Origin: Adiantum capillus-veneris
Taxonomy: Eukaryota > Streptophyta > Polypodiopsida > Polypodiales > Pteridaceae
NCBI GenBank assembly: GCA_014529385.2
Contig: CM043958.1
Span: 126,868,817 to 126,932,816, forward strand
DNA length: 64,000 bases
Direction: 5' to 3'
This document shows positions 45,538-55,952 of this stretch, piece after piece. Numbering within the stretch: position 1 is the first letter of the stretch; every line of letters begins with the position of its first letter. Position numbers and translations under genes: made by a program. Under the pieces are notes generated by a model that did no database searches, was not told where the DNA came from, and saw only the letters and a program-made list of their open reading frames with translations.

Positions 45538-45768
45538 TTATAGAGAAGCGCTTCTTTGGGACATGTTGCGTTGTCTCTGGATCTGTTGGTTGCTCTTTTT
45601 CGGGGCTTGTTGTTGGTTGCTCTTTTTCAGGGCTTGCTGGTCTTTTTGTGGTTTTTGGTGTTGAAGTGCTTTGCTTGATGCAGATGAAAGGAGCCTACTT
45701 TTTTTTGGGGTTTTTGCAATGGTAAATGGGCTGTACATGTACTCTTCCGCAACAACACCCTCGACCAC
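45538..45768 (-). pseudogene. Small Lys/Gln-rich frame upstream of transposase
   Basis: A 76-codon minus-strand frame with repeated KKSNQQ blocks, 340 bp upstream of the transposase ATG and in the same direction. It could be a 5' exon or a second small frame of the pogo-type element. No known domain. The compositional likeness to the transposase N-terminal repeats is the only link. Confidence 0.25.
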
Positions 45769-45769
45769 C

Positions 45770-46450
45770 GTGCTTATGTATTAAAACAGATGTGCAAAGT
45801 AGACCTTCCAATTGTGGGTGTCTTTCAACTAGGCAAGCTTTACACTCGCAGGGAGCTACATATGCCATTGAGGAGGATTTGCATAATGGGGCAGTGAGGC
45901 TAGAAACTGTGAATCTGGTTTGCAGCGTAGGGATGAGAGATTTATTATTTGTGTGTGTGTGTGAAACATTGAACTTTGCTCTGGTTAAGTGATATATGCT
46001 CTGTTCATATTGGTCATGTATGCTTGCTTATGGCTGGGAAACTGGAATCTAGTAGGGATAGTGTTTTGCTGTTGCTTTTATGCTGGTCTGAGTCATGGTC
46101 AGGTTCTGTTTTGTTGTTAAAGGCTCTGCTTGAGGCTAGCGGGAAATTCTCATGTTGATTCATGACTTTTAAAAATAAATGCATCGTTCATTATTGTTGA
46201 GATGGGGGTGTGTTTTCATTAGGCAGGTGGCGAGTCACTTGGAGATGCGGAATGTAGGATTTAAGGTTGTGGAGTGCACCAGTTATGAGGCGTACGTGCA
46301 TAAAGAGGAGCAGAGTGTGTAGCAAAAGTTGGAAACGTGGCCTTGAGTTGTAATTCTGAAGCGTTTTCAAATTTTTAACGAGCCACGATGTAAATTTTGC
46401 CGCTCTTTAGGCCCTTATTTTAATACTCATTGGGTCATTTATGTCTCTAG
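45770..46450. other. No gene seen
   Basis: Right flank of the pogo-type element. Short frames lack any motif. Confidence 0.4.
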
Positions 46451-46472
46451 CTTTTGTCTCTCTTCTGGTGCC

Positions 46473-47343
46473 TTGTTACTTACTGGCACCTCTACACAAC
46501 TCGCTCCCAATCAAATCAATGTGCAACGGCACCAACAATCCCTGCCATACCCTTTGATAAAGGTGGAGTTTCTCCAGGTAAAAGAAAGGCTGTACAAAGA
46601 CATGCAAGAAGAAGGCGCAGATCAAGACCACCCAATGTGGAGGCTAAGCTGGTTGAACAAGCATCCAAGGTATTTGATTTTGTTCACAAGAGCACTTGCA
46701 GCCCTACAAAAGGATCCTACTTTCTGTCATGTACCAAGAGTAAGGACCTGGAAAGCACATGAGGCACTAACAAAGAAGCGGCCAACTTGGCTGAACTACC
46801 CCTGATTGCCTGGTCCATAAAAGGGACCACTGACTGAAGAGTACATGGTGAAAACCCTAACGGACGCCATGGCCTCTTTCAAAAATCTACCAGATTTATC
46901 ATGTGCAATGTTATATAAAATATGTCAAATGCTGCTCACTTGCATCGAAGTTTTCCATAAGCCACAGCAAGCAGGCGTCCCTTGGATGTCATTCCTTGAG
47001 GGTAATAAAGGTTTATGCTACAATCTCAGTGGCCAACCTTCCAAAGAAGTGCTCCATGGCTTCTACGCCAGATGTATGTTTTTACCTTTTCACAATATGC
47101 TGGCGTTTGAGGAAGCGTTCTACACAAGGTTCTTCACTTAGCGAACGAAGATATTTGGGCCAGTAATCAACAACCTGACATCACGATTTGTAGACTACTG
47201 AGCAGTGGAGCTAAAAAACAAAGTCACTATGCAGTTCTTACAAGTGCCAGATAAAGAGAGGAAGATCAGATACCAAAAGGCACTAAATGCGCTTAAAGAC
47301 GGCCTCGCCGGTCATCAACCTCAAGAGTACTTCAACCCATAAA
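46473..47343 (+). pseudogene. Element A internal protein, C-terminal segment
   Basis: Plus-strand remnant with frame changes and stops. Pieces are FLQVKERLYKDMQEEGADQD, HPRYLILFTRALAALQKDP, MVKTLTDAMASFKNLPDLSC, WMSFLEGNKGLCYNLSGQPS and LQVPDKERKIRYQKALNALK. It ends about 25 bp before the polypurine tract, so it is the 3' end of element A's coding region. It is helical and globular-looking with no RT or integrase motif. Family not recognised. Confidence 0.45.
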
Positions 47344-47367
47344 GCTGTGTCAAGGGACGACACAGGC

Positions 47368-47380
47368 GAGGAGGGGGGGA
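47368..47380 (+). promoter_or_regulatory. Element A polypurine tract
   Basis: GAGGAGGGGGGGA directly before the 3' LTR start TGTTAGCAGC. Confidence 0.85.
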
Positions 47381-48304
47381 TGTTAGCAGCAAGCTAACAC
47401 GGATACCATTTTTTAGAGCTCTTATGTAAAAACACTTATTATTTTTGATAAATTGGGAATATTGTAACTCCTATTTTTTTAGTAAACCTTGTAATAGTTG
47501 AGCCAGGGCTACAAGCTTCCAGATTGTATCAACCTATCATTACCTATCTTTAGTTAGAGTTCCCAAATTATTAGTTTTGACCACCAAAAACCTTAGCTAA
47601 GGTATAAAAGCCAATTTTTGTAAGTTATTTGTAAGTTTTGGATAATGAAATACACAGCGTGAGCTAACGGCACTCACTTCTCTCCTTCTTGAGCTTCCTA
47701 CTCCCTCCCAGGTTATCACATTGCAGTCGTGTTTGTTGCATTGCAACCGCAAGAAAGAGCTCTACGCATTGACGTAAACACTTCACGGTATTTCGTAGAT
47801 TTTGGCGTCGCCGAACCGCAACCTAATTTCATCATAAGTAGGAATTTACACTTCAAATAAAAAACTAAGCATAGGCAGGGTATTGGGGCATCATTGTTAA
47901 GCATTTAGGTGCATTCTGGGTCAAAAATGACTAGGTCAAAAATCCACTGCTATTAATAATCGCGACTTTGGCACTTGACCTAATGTGGTATTTGAGACCA
48001 TAAACATGTGTGCTTTAGGTCTTATAAACATGTCCTAGAAGTTTCGTTACGTTTGGATGTCATTTGATCCTGTAACAGATGTGATTTGTTTACCGATGAG
48101 CAATTGGCTTTTGGTGATTTTAGTCTCTTGAGTGTAGCTTGAGTTAGATGCGAGTTGTTTGTTGTTTTCCCAGAGATTGACAACCTCTTGTAGCCTCTAT
48201 GCACTAGTTGAGTCAGCTTCATCCCATGGATTAACAATTTAATCGTGGTTCTCGCTAACAAACTGCAATAAGATAGGATAGTGAGGTTAGACACATGTCC
48301 CACA
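47381..48304 (+). mobile_element. Element A 3' LTR (924 bp)
   Basis: Same ends as the 5' copy (TGTTAGCAGC...TCCCACA), with TATAAAAG at 47,603-47,610. Many substitutions relative to the 5' copy show age. Confidence 0.88.
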
Positions 48305-48341
48305 CTATGCTACATACGTCTATCCCGGTGACCCACTAACA
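48305..48341 (+). mobile_element. Element B 5' LTR, right remnant
   Basis: The last 37 bp of the B LTR, starting with the A target duplication CTATG and ending CCCACTAACA. It complements the TGTTAG start at 29,520. Confidence 0.55.
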
Positions 48342-48342
48342 T

Positions 48343-48360
48343 TGGAGTCCTTATCGGGGA
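48343..48360 (+). promoter_or_regulatory. Element B primer-binding site, degenerate
   Basis: TGGAGTCCTTATCGGGGA aligns with the TGGCGCCGTTGCCGGGGA type at 13 of 18 positions. It sits one base after CTAACA, where a PBS belongs. Confidence 0.5.
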
Positions 48361-48890
48361 ATGATCCTTAGATGGTGAGTGACCTAGTGCATATTTAGAG
48401 CGTTCTTTTTTGAAGATTTGCCTTTCCATTCCATTTACACCTTAGCAATGAAGCAGCTAGACACGAGATTTAGTGCTTTTTGGTAGAGTCTAGAGCCAAG
48501 GACTTGCTAGATCTATTCTTGAGAGGTAAAGAGGGTTGTGAGTGAGATAGCCAAAAGCATTTCATTTTCCGATTTTCTTTTTGCTTTCAGAGTGTTGTAC
48601 CTTTTTGAGTTTCAACTTTATTTTGTACCGTTTTGTTTGTTTTTGTTTCATGATTCATTTTAGTACTTAGGAGTAGGGTAAGTAGAAACTACCACCATCA
48701 AATTTGGGCTAAAAGATTAGAGAAGAAAAGGGTGAAAATCATATTTTGGCCGAAACAACCATAACTTTGAAATTTTGAAAATTTGATGGAAGAGACCTAT
48801 AAAGTGATCCGAATTCAAAAATTTGTTGATCAAGGACATTAGAAAACACTATAGAAGCAATCTGGAAAGTTTGAGCAGATTCTATGGAGG
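48361..48890 (+). other. Element B leader before the array
   Basis: No coding signal. AGGAGTAGGGTAAGTAGAA near 48,667 matches AGAAGTAGGGTAAGTAGGA near 31,688 in the A leader, supporting common descent of the two leaders. Confidence 0.5.
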
Positions 48891-48891
48891 A

Positions 48892-50376
48892 ACATGGATC
48901 ACGATCCATGTCCCCAAGAGACCAATTTTGTAGAAAATTGATTGGTGACATTGTGTATCAATGGGATATTGCTCTTGTCAAGTTTTCTTGAAAGAAAAAC
49001 TCAAAAATGACATCAAAATTGGCTGATAGGGCAAAAATACCAAAATAGACATTTGAGACAAAAAAATTGGGGGTTTTCAACTTTTTGGGATCCAAATCAA
49101 AAAATAAGTAAAAATCTGACATTTACAGAGTGCATGCATACTATTAACCAGATTTCATGTTCAGAAGTGGTGGAATATGGATCACGATCCGTGTTCCCAT
49201 GACCATTTGGGACTGAGATTTGACTAGTAGGTAGTTGATGCCATTTGGAACAACTTTCCCAAAAGGCACCATAGCAAAAAATGGAAAAAACTGGCTCAAA
49301 ATAGCCAAACATAGAAACTAGTAAAAAGATCGTAGAGTAGACAAAAAAACTTGCTTTTGACTGAGAAAAAGTTCTCCAAATCCAAAAATAAGTGCTGGAG
49401 CAGACTACTGGCACTGCAAGTAATCACCAGACCAAATTGGTGTGCAGATCTCATGGAACCTGGATCTCCATGATCCCCATATGAATTGTTGGACAAAAAC
49501 TATACCAGCCTATAGTAGAGACCACTGTGAGCAAACCTTTCCAAAGAAGCATTGTCAAAAAAGTTCAAAAAGTGGGTCAAAAAAGACAAAAACAATTCAA
49601 GGAGAGAAATCGCCAAAACAGACCTAGGGATTCCCTTTTGCTTGACCTAATCAAGTCCAAATCATACAAAAACTATATAGCTAGTATCAAGAGCAAGCGG
49701 TGTGTTAAGTTTCATCACATTTTGATCACAGATTGAGACCATATTTGCACCATAGCTAGAGTAGGTCACTAGGAGTCTAGTGGTCTGTTCAAAATTGATT
49801 TTGGACAGCAAAACCAAGCCAAAAGCCTAGAATTGTCAAGCATTCTGACAAAGTGCCAGAACTGACCTAATTTTCAATCCAAAGGTCCATTTTCAAAAAT
49901 TTCTAAGACCATAGCACCTACTAATCATCCTAATTTTGATGGTACCAAGAAAAGTTAGTTTGGCCTCCAAACATGGATCACGATCCATGTCCCCCTAGTG
50001 ACAGCTTGACCAAAAAATTTCTAGATAAATAGTGCATACACAAGGAAACATATCTCCAAGTCCAAATTTGAAAAATTTGGGTCAAAAGGGAGCAAAACAT
50101 GTGACAAACTGAAAACCGTAGTGCAAACCTAGTATTGGGAATTTGACCCATCAAACCAAGTCCAAATTCAAAAAGAATTGAGATTTAGCTTGTGGACATA
50201 ATGAGGAACAAGTTGCCAAGAGACCACAACTAGAGGTGGTTGAACATGGATCGCAATCCATGTCCCCAACCTTAGAATTTGATGAAAATACGCACAAATC
50301 ATGCATATGACCTTGTCTACATACTAACAAAATTTGGAGTGAAAATTTTGACAGGGGTCATGGATTGTGATCCATG
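48892..50376 (+). repeat. Element B leader array, period about 283 bp, with palindromes
   Basis: Palindromes with arms ACATGGATC / GATCCATGT around a 2-nt centre occur at 48,892-48,911, 49,175-49,194 and 49,971-49,990. Slightly altered copies are at 50,244-50,263 and 50,359-50,376, and a degraded one at 49,458-49,480. Steps are 283, 283, 513 (two units), 273 and 115 bp. Units also share CC-rich and CAAAAATTTG-like phrases. No protein frame is convincing. Confidence 0.85.
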
Positions 50377-51350
50377 TACCTCTTTATAGTGGGGGTATCT
50401 GACTTGATGAGCTTGTAGACATACTTGAGTACATCTCAAATCTCAAGTTTGGGTTAAAAATACCTTCTGGAGACCAAGATACATGCCAAAGTTCCTGTGT
50501 CCTAGTCTTGAGACTGTTTTGAGTGTTGTTTCAAGTGCAACTCACCAAAATTGCTCTAACTTTTGATAGACAACTCCAAATTGAGTCAGGTAAAGCCAAG
50601 AAGAAAGCTTGCGGGCAATAGAACACACCTATTGTTAGAAAATTAAACTAGTGATTCTTACCTACAATAACAAAAAAGGAGAAATAACAAGGCAAGGAGG
50701 GGAGAGACCCAAAGATAACAAACACTAAACACATTACGCTAGATTTAGCTCATCAGTAGTGTTCATCTTTTTGCAAGGGGTGGGGGTTTATGTAAAAGGA
50801 CGGTAGGGTGTTACAAACCCAAGAATGGAACAATGGGAGGATTAAGAGGAGGGTAGAAGGGCATATGGGTGATACCATGCTTAGGTGGTACCACTTTTTG
50901 CACCTTTTGGTGGTACCACCAATAGTACCTAGGTGGAGGGAAATTCAACGTTTTTCAAATTTGGGAAAAGAGGGACTGGGAAATTCTAAATTTGCATGCA
51001 ATATAATTTCTGTACCTATAATCTAGATGCATGCAAGCCATTATGGGGTGGAGTGGCTCCCCTTTTTTTGAACTTACAGTCATCATAGCCTAGACACTCC
51101 TTGTCCTCTTTCTCCTTTCCTACCATGCAACTAGCTTTTCACTCGGAATCCTACATGTACTTGTGTGCTCGCTCTGTTCCCATAGCTTGTGCTCCCCTCA
51201 TTGCACGTGCTCCCCCCATTGCATGTTGTAGCCATCGTGCTATGCCTCCCATTTCACCCATCGCACTCTGCCCCCCATTGCACCCATCGCGCTCTGCCAT
51301 AGCCCTGGTGGAGCTCTGCCCCCATTGCCCCCAACATGAAAGCATAAAGG
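50377..51350. other. No gene seen; perfect 16-bp palindrome
   Basis: TTGGTGGTACCACCAA (50,907-50,922) is a perfect palindrome with GGTGGTACCAC beside it. From about 51,170 a C-rich stretch repeats CCCCCATTGCACCCATCG-like units. Confidence 0.6.
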
Positions 51351-51369
51351 TTACAGCAGCACCCTCTAT

Positions 51370-52620
51370 AGAGATGACTCCCAAGAAGAACACTGCCTCC
51401 AGGAAGCGCAAAAACCCAACTCGGAGCATGGAGATGATATAGCAAGCGGCCCTTGCAACAAACACCATAGCACAACAAACCCCCGAACAACCACCACACA
51501 GCAGACCCTCACAACACATGCGACATAGCAGATGCCTTCAACAACCATGACACATCAGTCCCTTGCAACCAACATGACGCTACAAACCCCAGCAACAAAC
51601 ACGACCGCCGAGACTTCCCTCTCCAAATGCATGTTGTTGGTTGAAAAATATGCTCGAAAAGGTGAGTTCTACATCGCGTTTTGGTCGTGTCTATGCACCT
51701 CATGGCAATGCATGACCAAAAATCCTATTTTCCAGCATTGGTTGCAAATCATTTTTCTCCATGGCTTTGCTTGCAGCATCGATGGAGTATCTGGTACTTT
51801 CCAGGTTTTGCTATTATGCATTGCAATTGCATGAGGAACATGGACTAAGCATGGATGGCAATCTACCCAAGGATTTAACAGACAAGGATCTGCCACCTGA
51901 ACACTGGTCAACAGTGTTCAAGGTGCGAGAGAAGAAGAAGACTAAGATCTTCCTCCACCAGGTGCATGACCACCTTTATGATGCATGTAGGCTTCTGTAT
52001 TAGAAGGTCTACCAGGCTGCCCCCTCCAATGACAAGCTCATGACGAGGTTTGCGAGGGGGTTTGCATATGAATACTGTGATGCTGCCAAAGCAGACCCTG
52101 ACAGCCATAAGATTGGATGGGCTTTGTTGGGGATCAAGTATTAGAGAATGTCAAGAGCCAAAAAGGGGGGCTCAATCAAAAAATATAGAAGTTCATGTCC
52201 GATTACGCCATGAAGGAAGCCCCCATATTTGAAGGACTGATAGAGAATGTTGTGGACGGTCCTGCGGCATCCAACCACCCTCTACAACACATGTGGACAG
52301 CCTCTCTACACAACATGGGTGGATAATCTTGCCAATGACCTTGAGCAGCATGCAATGAAGGCAGAAGAGAAGGTGAATTCTACAAAGACAGTCTTGGCTG
52401 CAAAGTGAGACTTATGGTTGCGCAACGAAGGTACCTCCTCAGCTTGTGCACCCATCACTTTAGAGTTGGAGAGCCTCAGAGAGGAGGTGGAGAAATTGAA
52501 AGCCTCTCCAACAGAAAATGAGCTGCAATTGCCAAAAAGGAGGCTGAAATTGGAGCCCTTACAAGGGTACTCTCCAAGTCCTTTGGATTCAATGATTTTG
52601 CAAGGATGAAGGGGAAGGTG
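51370..52620 (+). pseudogene. Broken gene, N-terminal part (basic start, coiled coil)
   Basis: Pieces of a plus-strand coding region with several frame changes. A basic start, MTPKKNTASRKRKNPTRSME, leads into a Thr/Gln-rich stretch. An alpha-helical part follows (YYALQLHEEHGLSMDGNLP, LPPEHWSTVFKVREKKKTKI, FLHQVHDHLYDACRLLY), then after stops a coiled coil (LELESLREEVEKLKASPTE). I do not recognise a family. It may be the 5' half of the FCP1-like gene downstream or of element B's internal frame; neither link is shown. Confidence 0.35.
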
Positions 52621-52639
52621 TCAGCCATGCAAGTACTCC

Positions 52640-53680
52640 AATCTTCTCTGTCTTTAAAGTGTATAAAGTGCTAAAAGTGGTTGAGAGTGCTCACCTTTTA
52701 AGCACTTGCAAGCACTTTCAATCACCTACAGGCTCTTTTAAGCACATACAAACATCTGGAATGTCTGCAATCGCTTGCAGGTGTATAAAAGTGGTTAAAA
52801 GTGCTTGCAAGTGCTAAAAAATGCTTGACTATTTAGCACTTGCAAACACCTTAACCACCTGCAAGCACTTCCAAGAAGTTTTCTAAAAATGTCTGCAAAG
52901 TACTAAAAAGTGTCTAACTTTTATGCACTTGCAAGCACTTTGAACCACCATTTGGCACATTAAAGCACTTTGAACCACTTTCAACCACTCAAAAACTCTT
53001 GCAAGTGCTTGAAGAATATTCAAAGTGGTTAAAATTGCTTCAAAATGCTTTCAAAACGATTAAAAGTGCTTTTTGCAATCACTTCAGAGCACTTTTAACC
53101 ACTTTAAAGCACTTTGAAGCAAATTTAAGACCTTGCAAGCACTTGCAGGAGTTTGCATGTAGTTGAAAGTGCTAAAAAGAGCTTCCAAGTGCTAGCAAGT
53201 GCCTTTCAAAATGCTACAAGTGGACAGATTGAGCACCTACAAGAACTTCCAAGCACTTATAAGCACCTACAAATGCCAGCAAGTGCTAAAAAGTGCCTAG
53301 CTTTTATGCACTTGCAAGCACTTTGAACCACCTCAGGCACATTAAAGCACTTTGAAGCACTTTCAACCACTTGCAAAATCCTGCAAGTGCTTGAAGGTGC
53401 TTCAAAGTGCTTAAAATTGCTTCAAAATTCTTTCAAAGTGCTTAAAAGTTTATTTTTCAATCACTCCAGAGCACTTTAAAGCACTTTTAACCATTTTTAA
53501 GACCCTACAAGCATTTCCAAGTGGGTGAAAGTGCTTCAAAGTGCTAAAAAGAGCTTCCAAGTGCTAGCAAGTGCCTTTCAAAGTGCTACAAGTGGATAGA
53601 TAGAGCACTTCCAGGCACTTGCAAGTGTCTACAAGTACTTGAAACGTGCTGCAAGTGCCTGCTGCTAGAGCTTGCATGTC
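52640..53680. repeat. AAGTGC/GCACTT short-motif array, 1 kb
   Basis: Dozens of AAGTGCTT and AAGCACTT octamers (reverse complements of each other) at irregular short spacing, mixed with TTGCAAG. A longer sub-unit (GCTTCCAAGTGCTAGCAAGTG) recurs near 53,181 and 53,551. Both orientations intermingle, so the strand can fold into many small hairpins. Confidence 0.9.
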
Positions 53681-54159
53681 CCTCATTATGGTTGGCTGTG
53701 CAATAATCTTCCTTTGTTTTTAATTTTGTACAAAAAATAGTTCAGGAAATGGACAGGGGGCTTGGTGAGTTCAGAAGGCAGGCCTATTTCATGAAGGGGT
53801 CTAGGAAGTTCATGAAATAAGAGGGCAGGGCCCTTCTAGTGCCCACTCCACCTTCCAAGTCTAAATTTAGTGTGGATATTGTTTTATTGTTTGGAAATTG
53901 TGTGGCTTGTGGTCAAGAACTATCGGTAAAATATGCGGTCGGTGTCTTTCAGCTTGCCGTGTGCCCACAAATACCATCCGTTCTGCTTTTCAATGGTCAG
54001 CGCGACTGATCCCAAGTGTGTTATACCATACTGTAAATGGGAGATACCCCATACAACAAGATGCTAGGCATTTGGGAATTCTTATGAGGAGCTTGAAGGT
54101 AGGTTGGTCATTTTATACAACAGAACTTATGATAATCTGTTGTGGAGACTAATTGTGTG

Positions 54160-55552
54160 TGTGGTTCAGCTGAGCCAATGGGTGTTGAGAAAGAAGCTTC
54201 CACGTCGTCCATGCACTATGTGGACAAGGTCTTTGACCTTGACACCATGCTGCTGAAGTACAAGAACTTTGAAGGTGGAAAAACTTTTGAGGGTGGTGAC
54301 CGAGACATTCTGAAGGAGACAAGTCCGTCTGCAAGCAACCAAGGTAATGTCAGTTTTGTATATCTATCTCCTCCCATGTCTAAATCATGGTCATCGTGTT
54401 CATTGTGGTCACAATATGCTGCCCAGGTAGTACTGATGCCTGTAAGGAGGACACTATATCTGAGGTAGAGGATCTTGCAATGGAATCAACCCTGCAATTT
54501 GTAGCGGTGGAGGTGTGGAAGAAGAGAAAGAAACATATGGAGGACAAGTTGTCCCAGGACCCCAAAAAGAGTACCGGCATACTCCCCCAAAAAACCAGAG
54601 CGTGCAAGAAGCTTTATCTTCTTGAAGCTTTGTATCTTTTTTCCCAGCAATATAAATTAAGTATTCTCTCTTAGTTTCTCTCCATTTGTGCTCTGTAGTT
54701 AAAATTTGTGTGGTTAGCTCAAAACCACCACCGCCCACTGATGAGGTAGAGCACATTGATCGCCAGCTTCCTTGCTATGAACCAATGTCTCACTTCCCAT
54801 TCCATAGAGATTTGGCAGTAATTGTAGACTTCAACAATGTGCTTGCTTGTGTGCATGATAAGCGCAAAGGATTGGAACCCCCAGATTTAAACACGCTGTA
54901 CTTTGACAAAGTAAAGGGGGATGATACCGTCACCTACTATGTACGGAACGATGCAAAGTTATTCTTGCTTGGACTCAGTCACATAGCAGAGACTTTTCTG
55001 TGGTCATCGCATGCCTGCCACAATCTTGAGAAGGGTATGGACAAGTGCCTATCTCATGCCAAGCGTTGTCTAAGTGGGTGGCTGGCATAGAACTGCTGCC
55101 ATGTTAGCAATTGGGAATATGAAAACCCCCCAAAGCAAATGTTTTTCAAAAAACTAGAAACCTTCTGGCACCTCTTTCCTAAGTTCAATAAGTTTAACAC
55201 TTTATTGCTAGATGATTCCCTTTATAAGATGTACTTCAATGATCCTAGTAACTTTGTCATTCTGCCTGGGATAGAAAAACAAAATGAGAGGCAGTGAGAA
55301 AATTTCCTCAAAGAAGATGTTGCCTCATTTATTATATAGTGGGCTGAGACTCCTGACAGAGCCAAGACTATTAGGGAATGTCCATTTGATGCCAGGACGG
55401 ATGAACTTGCACAATTGGACTCTAATCTGGCACATGTAAAAGTACGGGCACAGCAAAAAAAAATTGCACCAAAAATGCCAAACCAGAAACAACCAATTAT
55501 AAGCGGCCACGTCGGCAAGAATGGCCAGAACAATATACTAACTAACTGACTT
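54160..55552 (+). pseudogene. FCP1/NLI-type phosphatase-like domain gene, broken, with apparent introns
   Basis: Three exon-like blocks. Block 1 (about 54,160-54,342) ends SPSASNQ at a GTAATG donor. Block 2 resumes after GCTGCCCAG (54,427) as STDACKEDTISEVEDLAMES; joining them gives an open NQ-GSTD reading. Block 3 opens after TGTGGTTAG (about 54,719) with SKPPPPTDEVEHIDRQ. It carries the FCP1-homology signatures LAVIVDFNNVLACVHD, FLLGLSHIAETFLWSS and FNTLLLDDSLYKMYFNDPS. The DxD nucleophile reads DFN, as in the DLN variants of some plant members, so phosphatase activity is doubtful. In-frame stops at 55,088, 55,295 and 55,337 mark a pseudogene. The role of intact relatives is presumed nuclear. 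Confidence 0.65.
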
Positions 55553-55669
55553 TAATCCTTGAAAAAACTAACTCCCTGTAAAGAAAATTGTTCTTGCATC
55601 TAAACCTGAATATACTATGAAGAATTTTGCAAGTCAATTGTTATTGCTGATGTCAACTAGATTGGGTGT

Positions 55670-55888
55670 TAAGTGTTGGTTAAGTGGTCAAGTGGTTCAA
55701 AGTGGGTGGTGTTCAAGTGGTCAATAGTGCTTGTCAAGTAGTATAAAGTGCTTCAAAGTGCTGGTCAAGTGGTCCAAAGTGCTGGTTAGGTGGTCCTAAG
55801 TGGTCCAAAGAGCTGGTCAAGTGGTTCATAGTGCTTGTCAAGTAGTATGAATTTTGGTCAGGTGGTCCAAAGTGGTCCAAAGAGGGGG
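55670..55888 (+). repeat. AAGTGGTTC/GGTCAAGTGG minisatellite, left copy
   Basis: Degenerate 20-24-bp units like GGTCAAGTGGTTCAAAGTGC. Same orientation and unit types as 63,115-63,760. Confidence 0.9.
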
Positions 55889-55896
55889 GTTTTATA

Positions 55897-55952
55897 TTTG
55901 CGAGCTTCTGTTTTTGAGCTTTTGTAATTGAAACTTTATTTTTGAGCTTTTT
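55897..55952. repeat. Inverted repeat, left arm (56 bp)
   Basis: TTTGCGAGCTTCT...AGCTTTTGTAAT...AGCTTTTT. It pairs with 63,041-63,096 in inverted orientation, about four fifths identical by eye. Confidence 0.8.

Larger units (their letters stand above)
41110..46450 (-). mobile_element. Pogo/Tigger-type DNA transposon (ends uncertain)
   Basis: The transposase frame (45,195-42,626, minus strand) interrupts the plus-strand coding remnant of element A. That remnant is readable up to about 41.1 kb and again from about 46.47 kb, which brackets the insertion. I could not find matching terminal inverted repeats or a TA duplication, so the limits are approximate. Confidence 0.45.
30435..48304 (+). 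mobile_element. Element A: large LTR element without visible pol, with two nested insertions
   Basis: Two directly repeated LTRs (30,435-31,357 and 47,381-48,304) enclose 16 kb with a PBS after the first and a purine tract before the second. A near-matching 5-bp duplication lies outside. By eye, the LTRs differ at about 17 of the first 190 positions, so the insertion is old. Removing E3 (33.33-38.68 kb) and the pogo element (about 41.1-46.4 kb) leaves a leader with a tandem array and a degraded plus-strand coding region. No protease, RT or integrase was found on the plus strand. It resembles a large non-autonomous LTR derivative, with an Athila/Tat-type PBS. Confidence 0.75.

Noticed and set aside
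31923-50376. CRISPR-like arrays suggested by regularly spaced palindromes
   Set aside because: Spacing near 283 bp, homologous intervening sequence, a plant retroelement setting and no cas genes all exclude CRISPR.
51151-51548. Minus-strand Cys/Gly-rich frames
   Set aside because: They overlap a C-rich repeat and the plus-strand coding remnant; hydrophobic composition follows from CCCCCATTGCACC-type units.
55097-55110. TGTTAGCAATTG as a possible element B 3' LTR start
   Set aside because: It falls inside the FCP1-like reading frame, lacks a polypurine tract before it, and does not continue as B LTR sequence.
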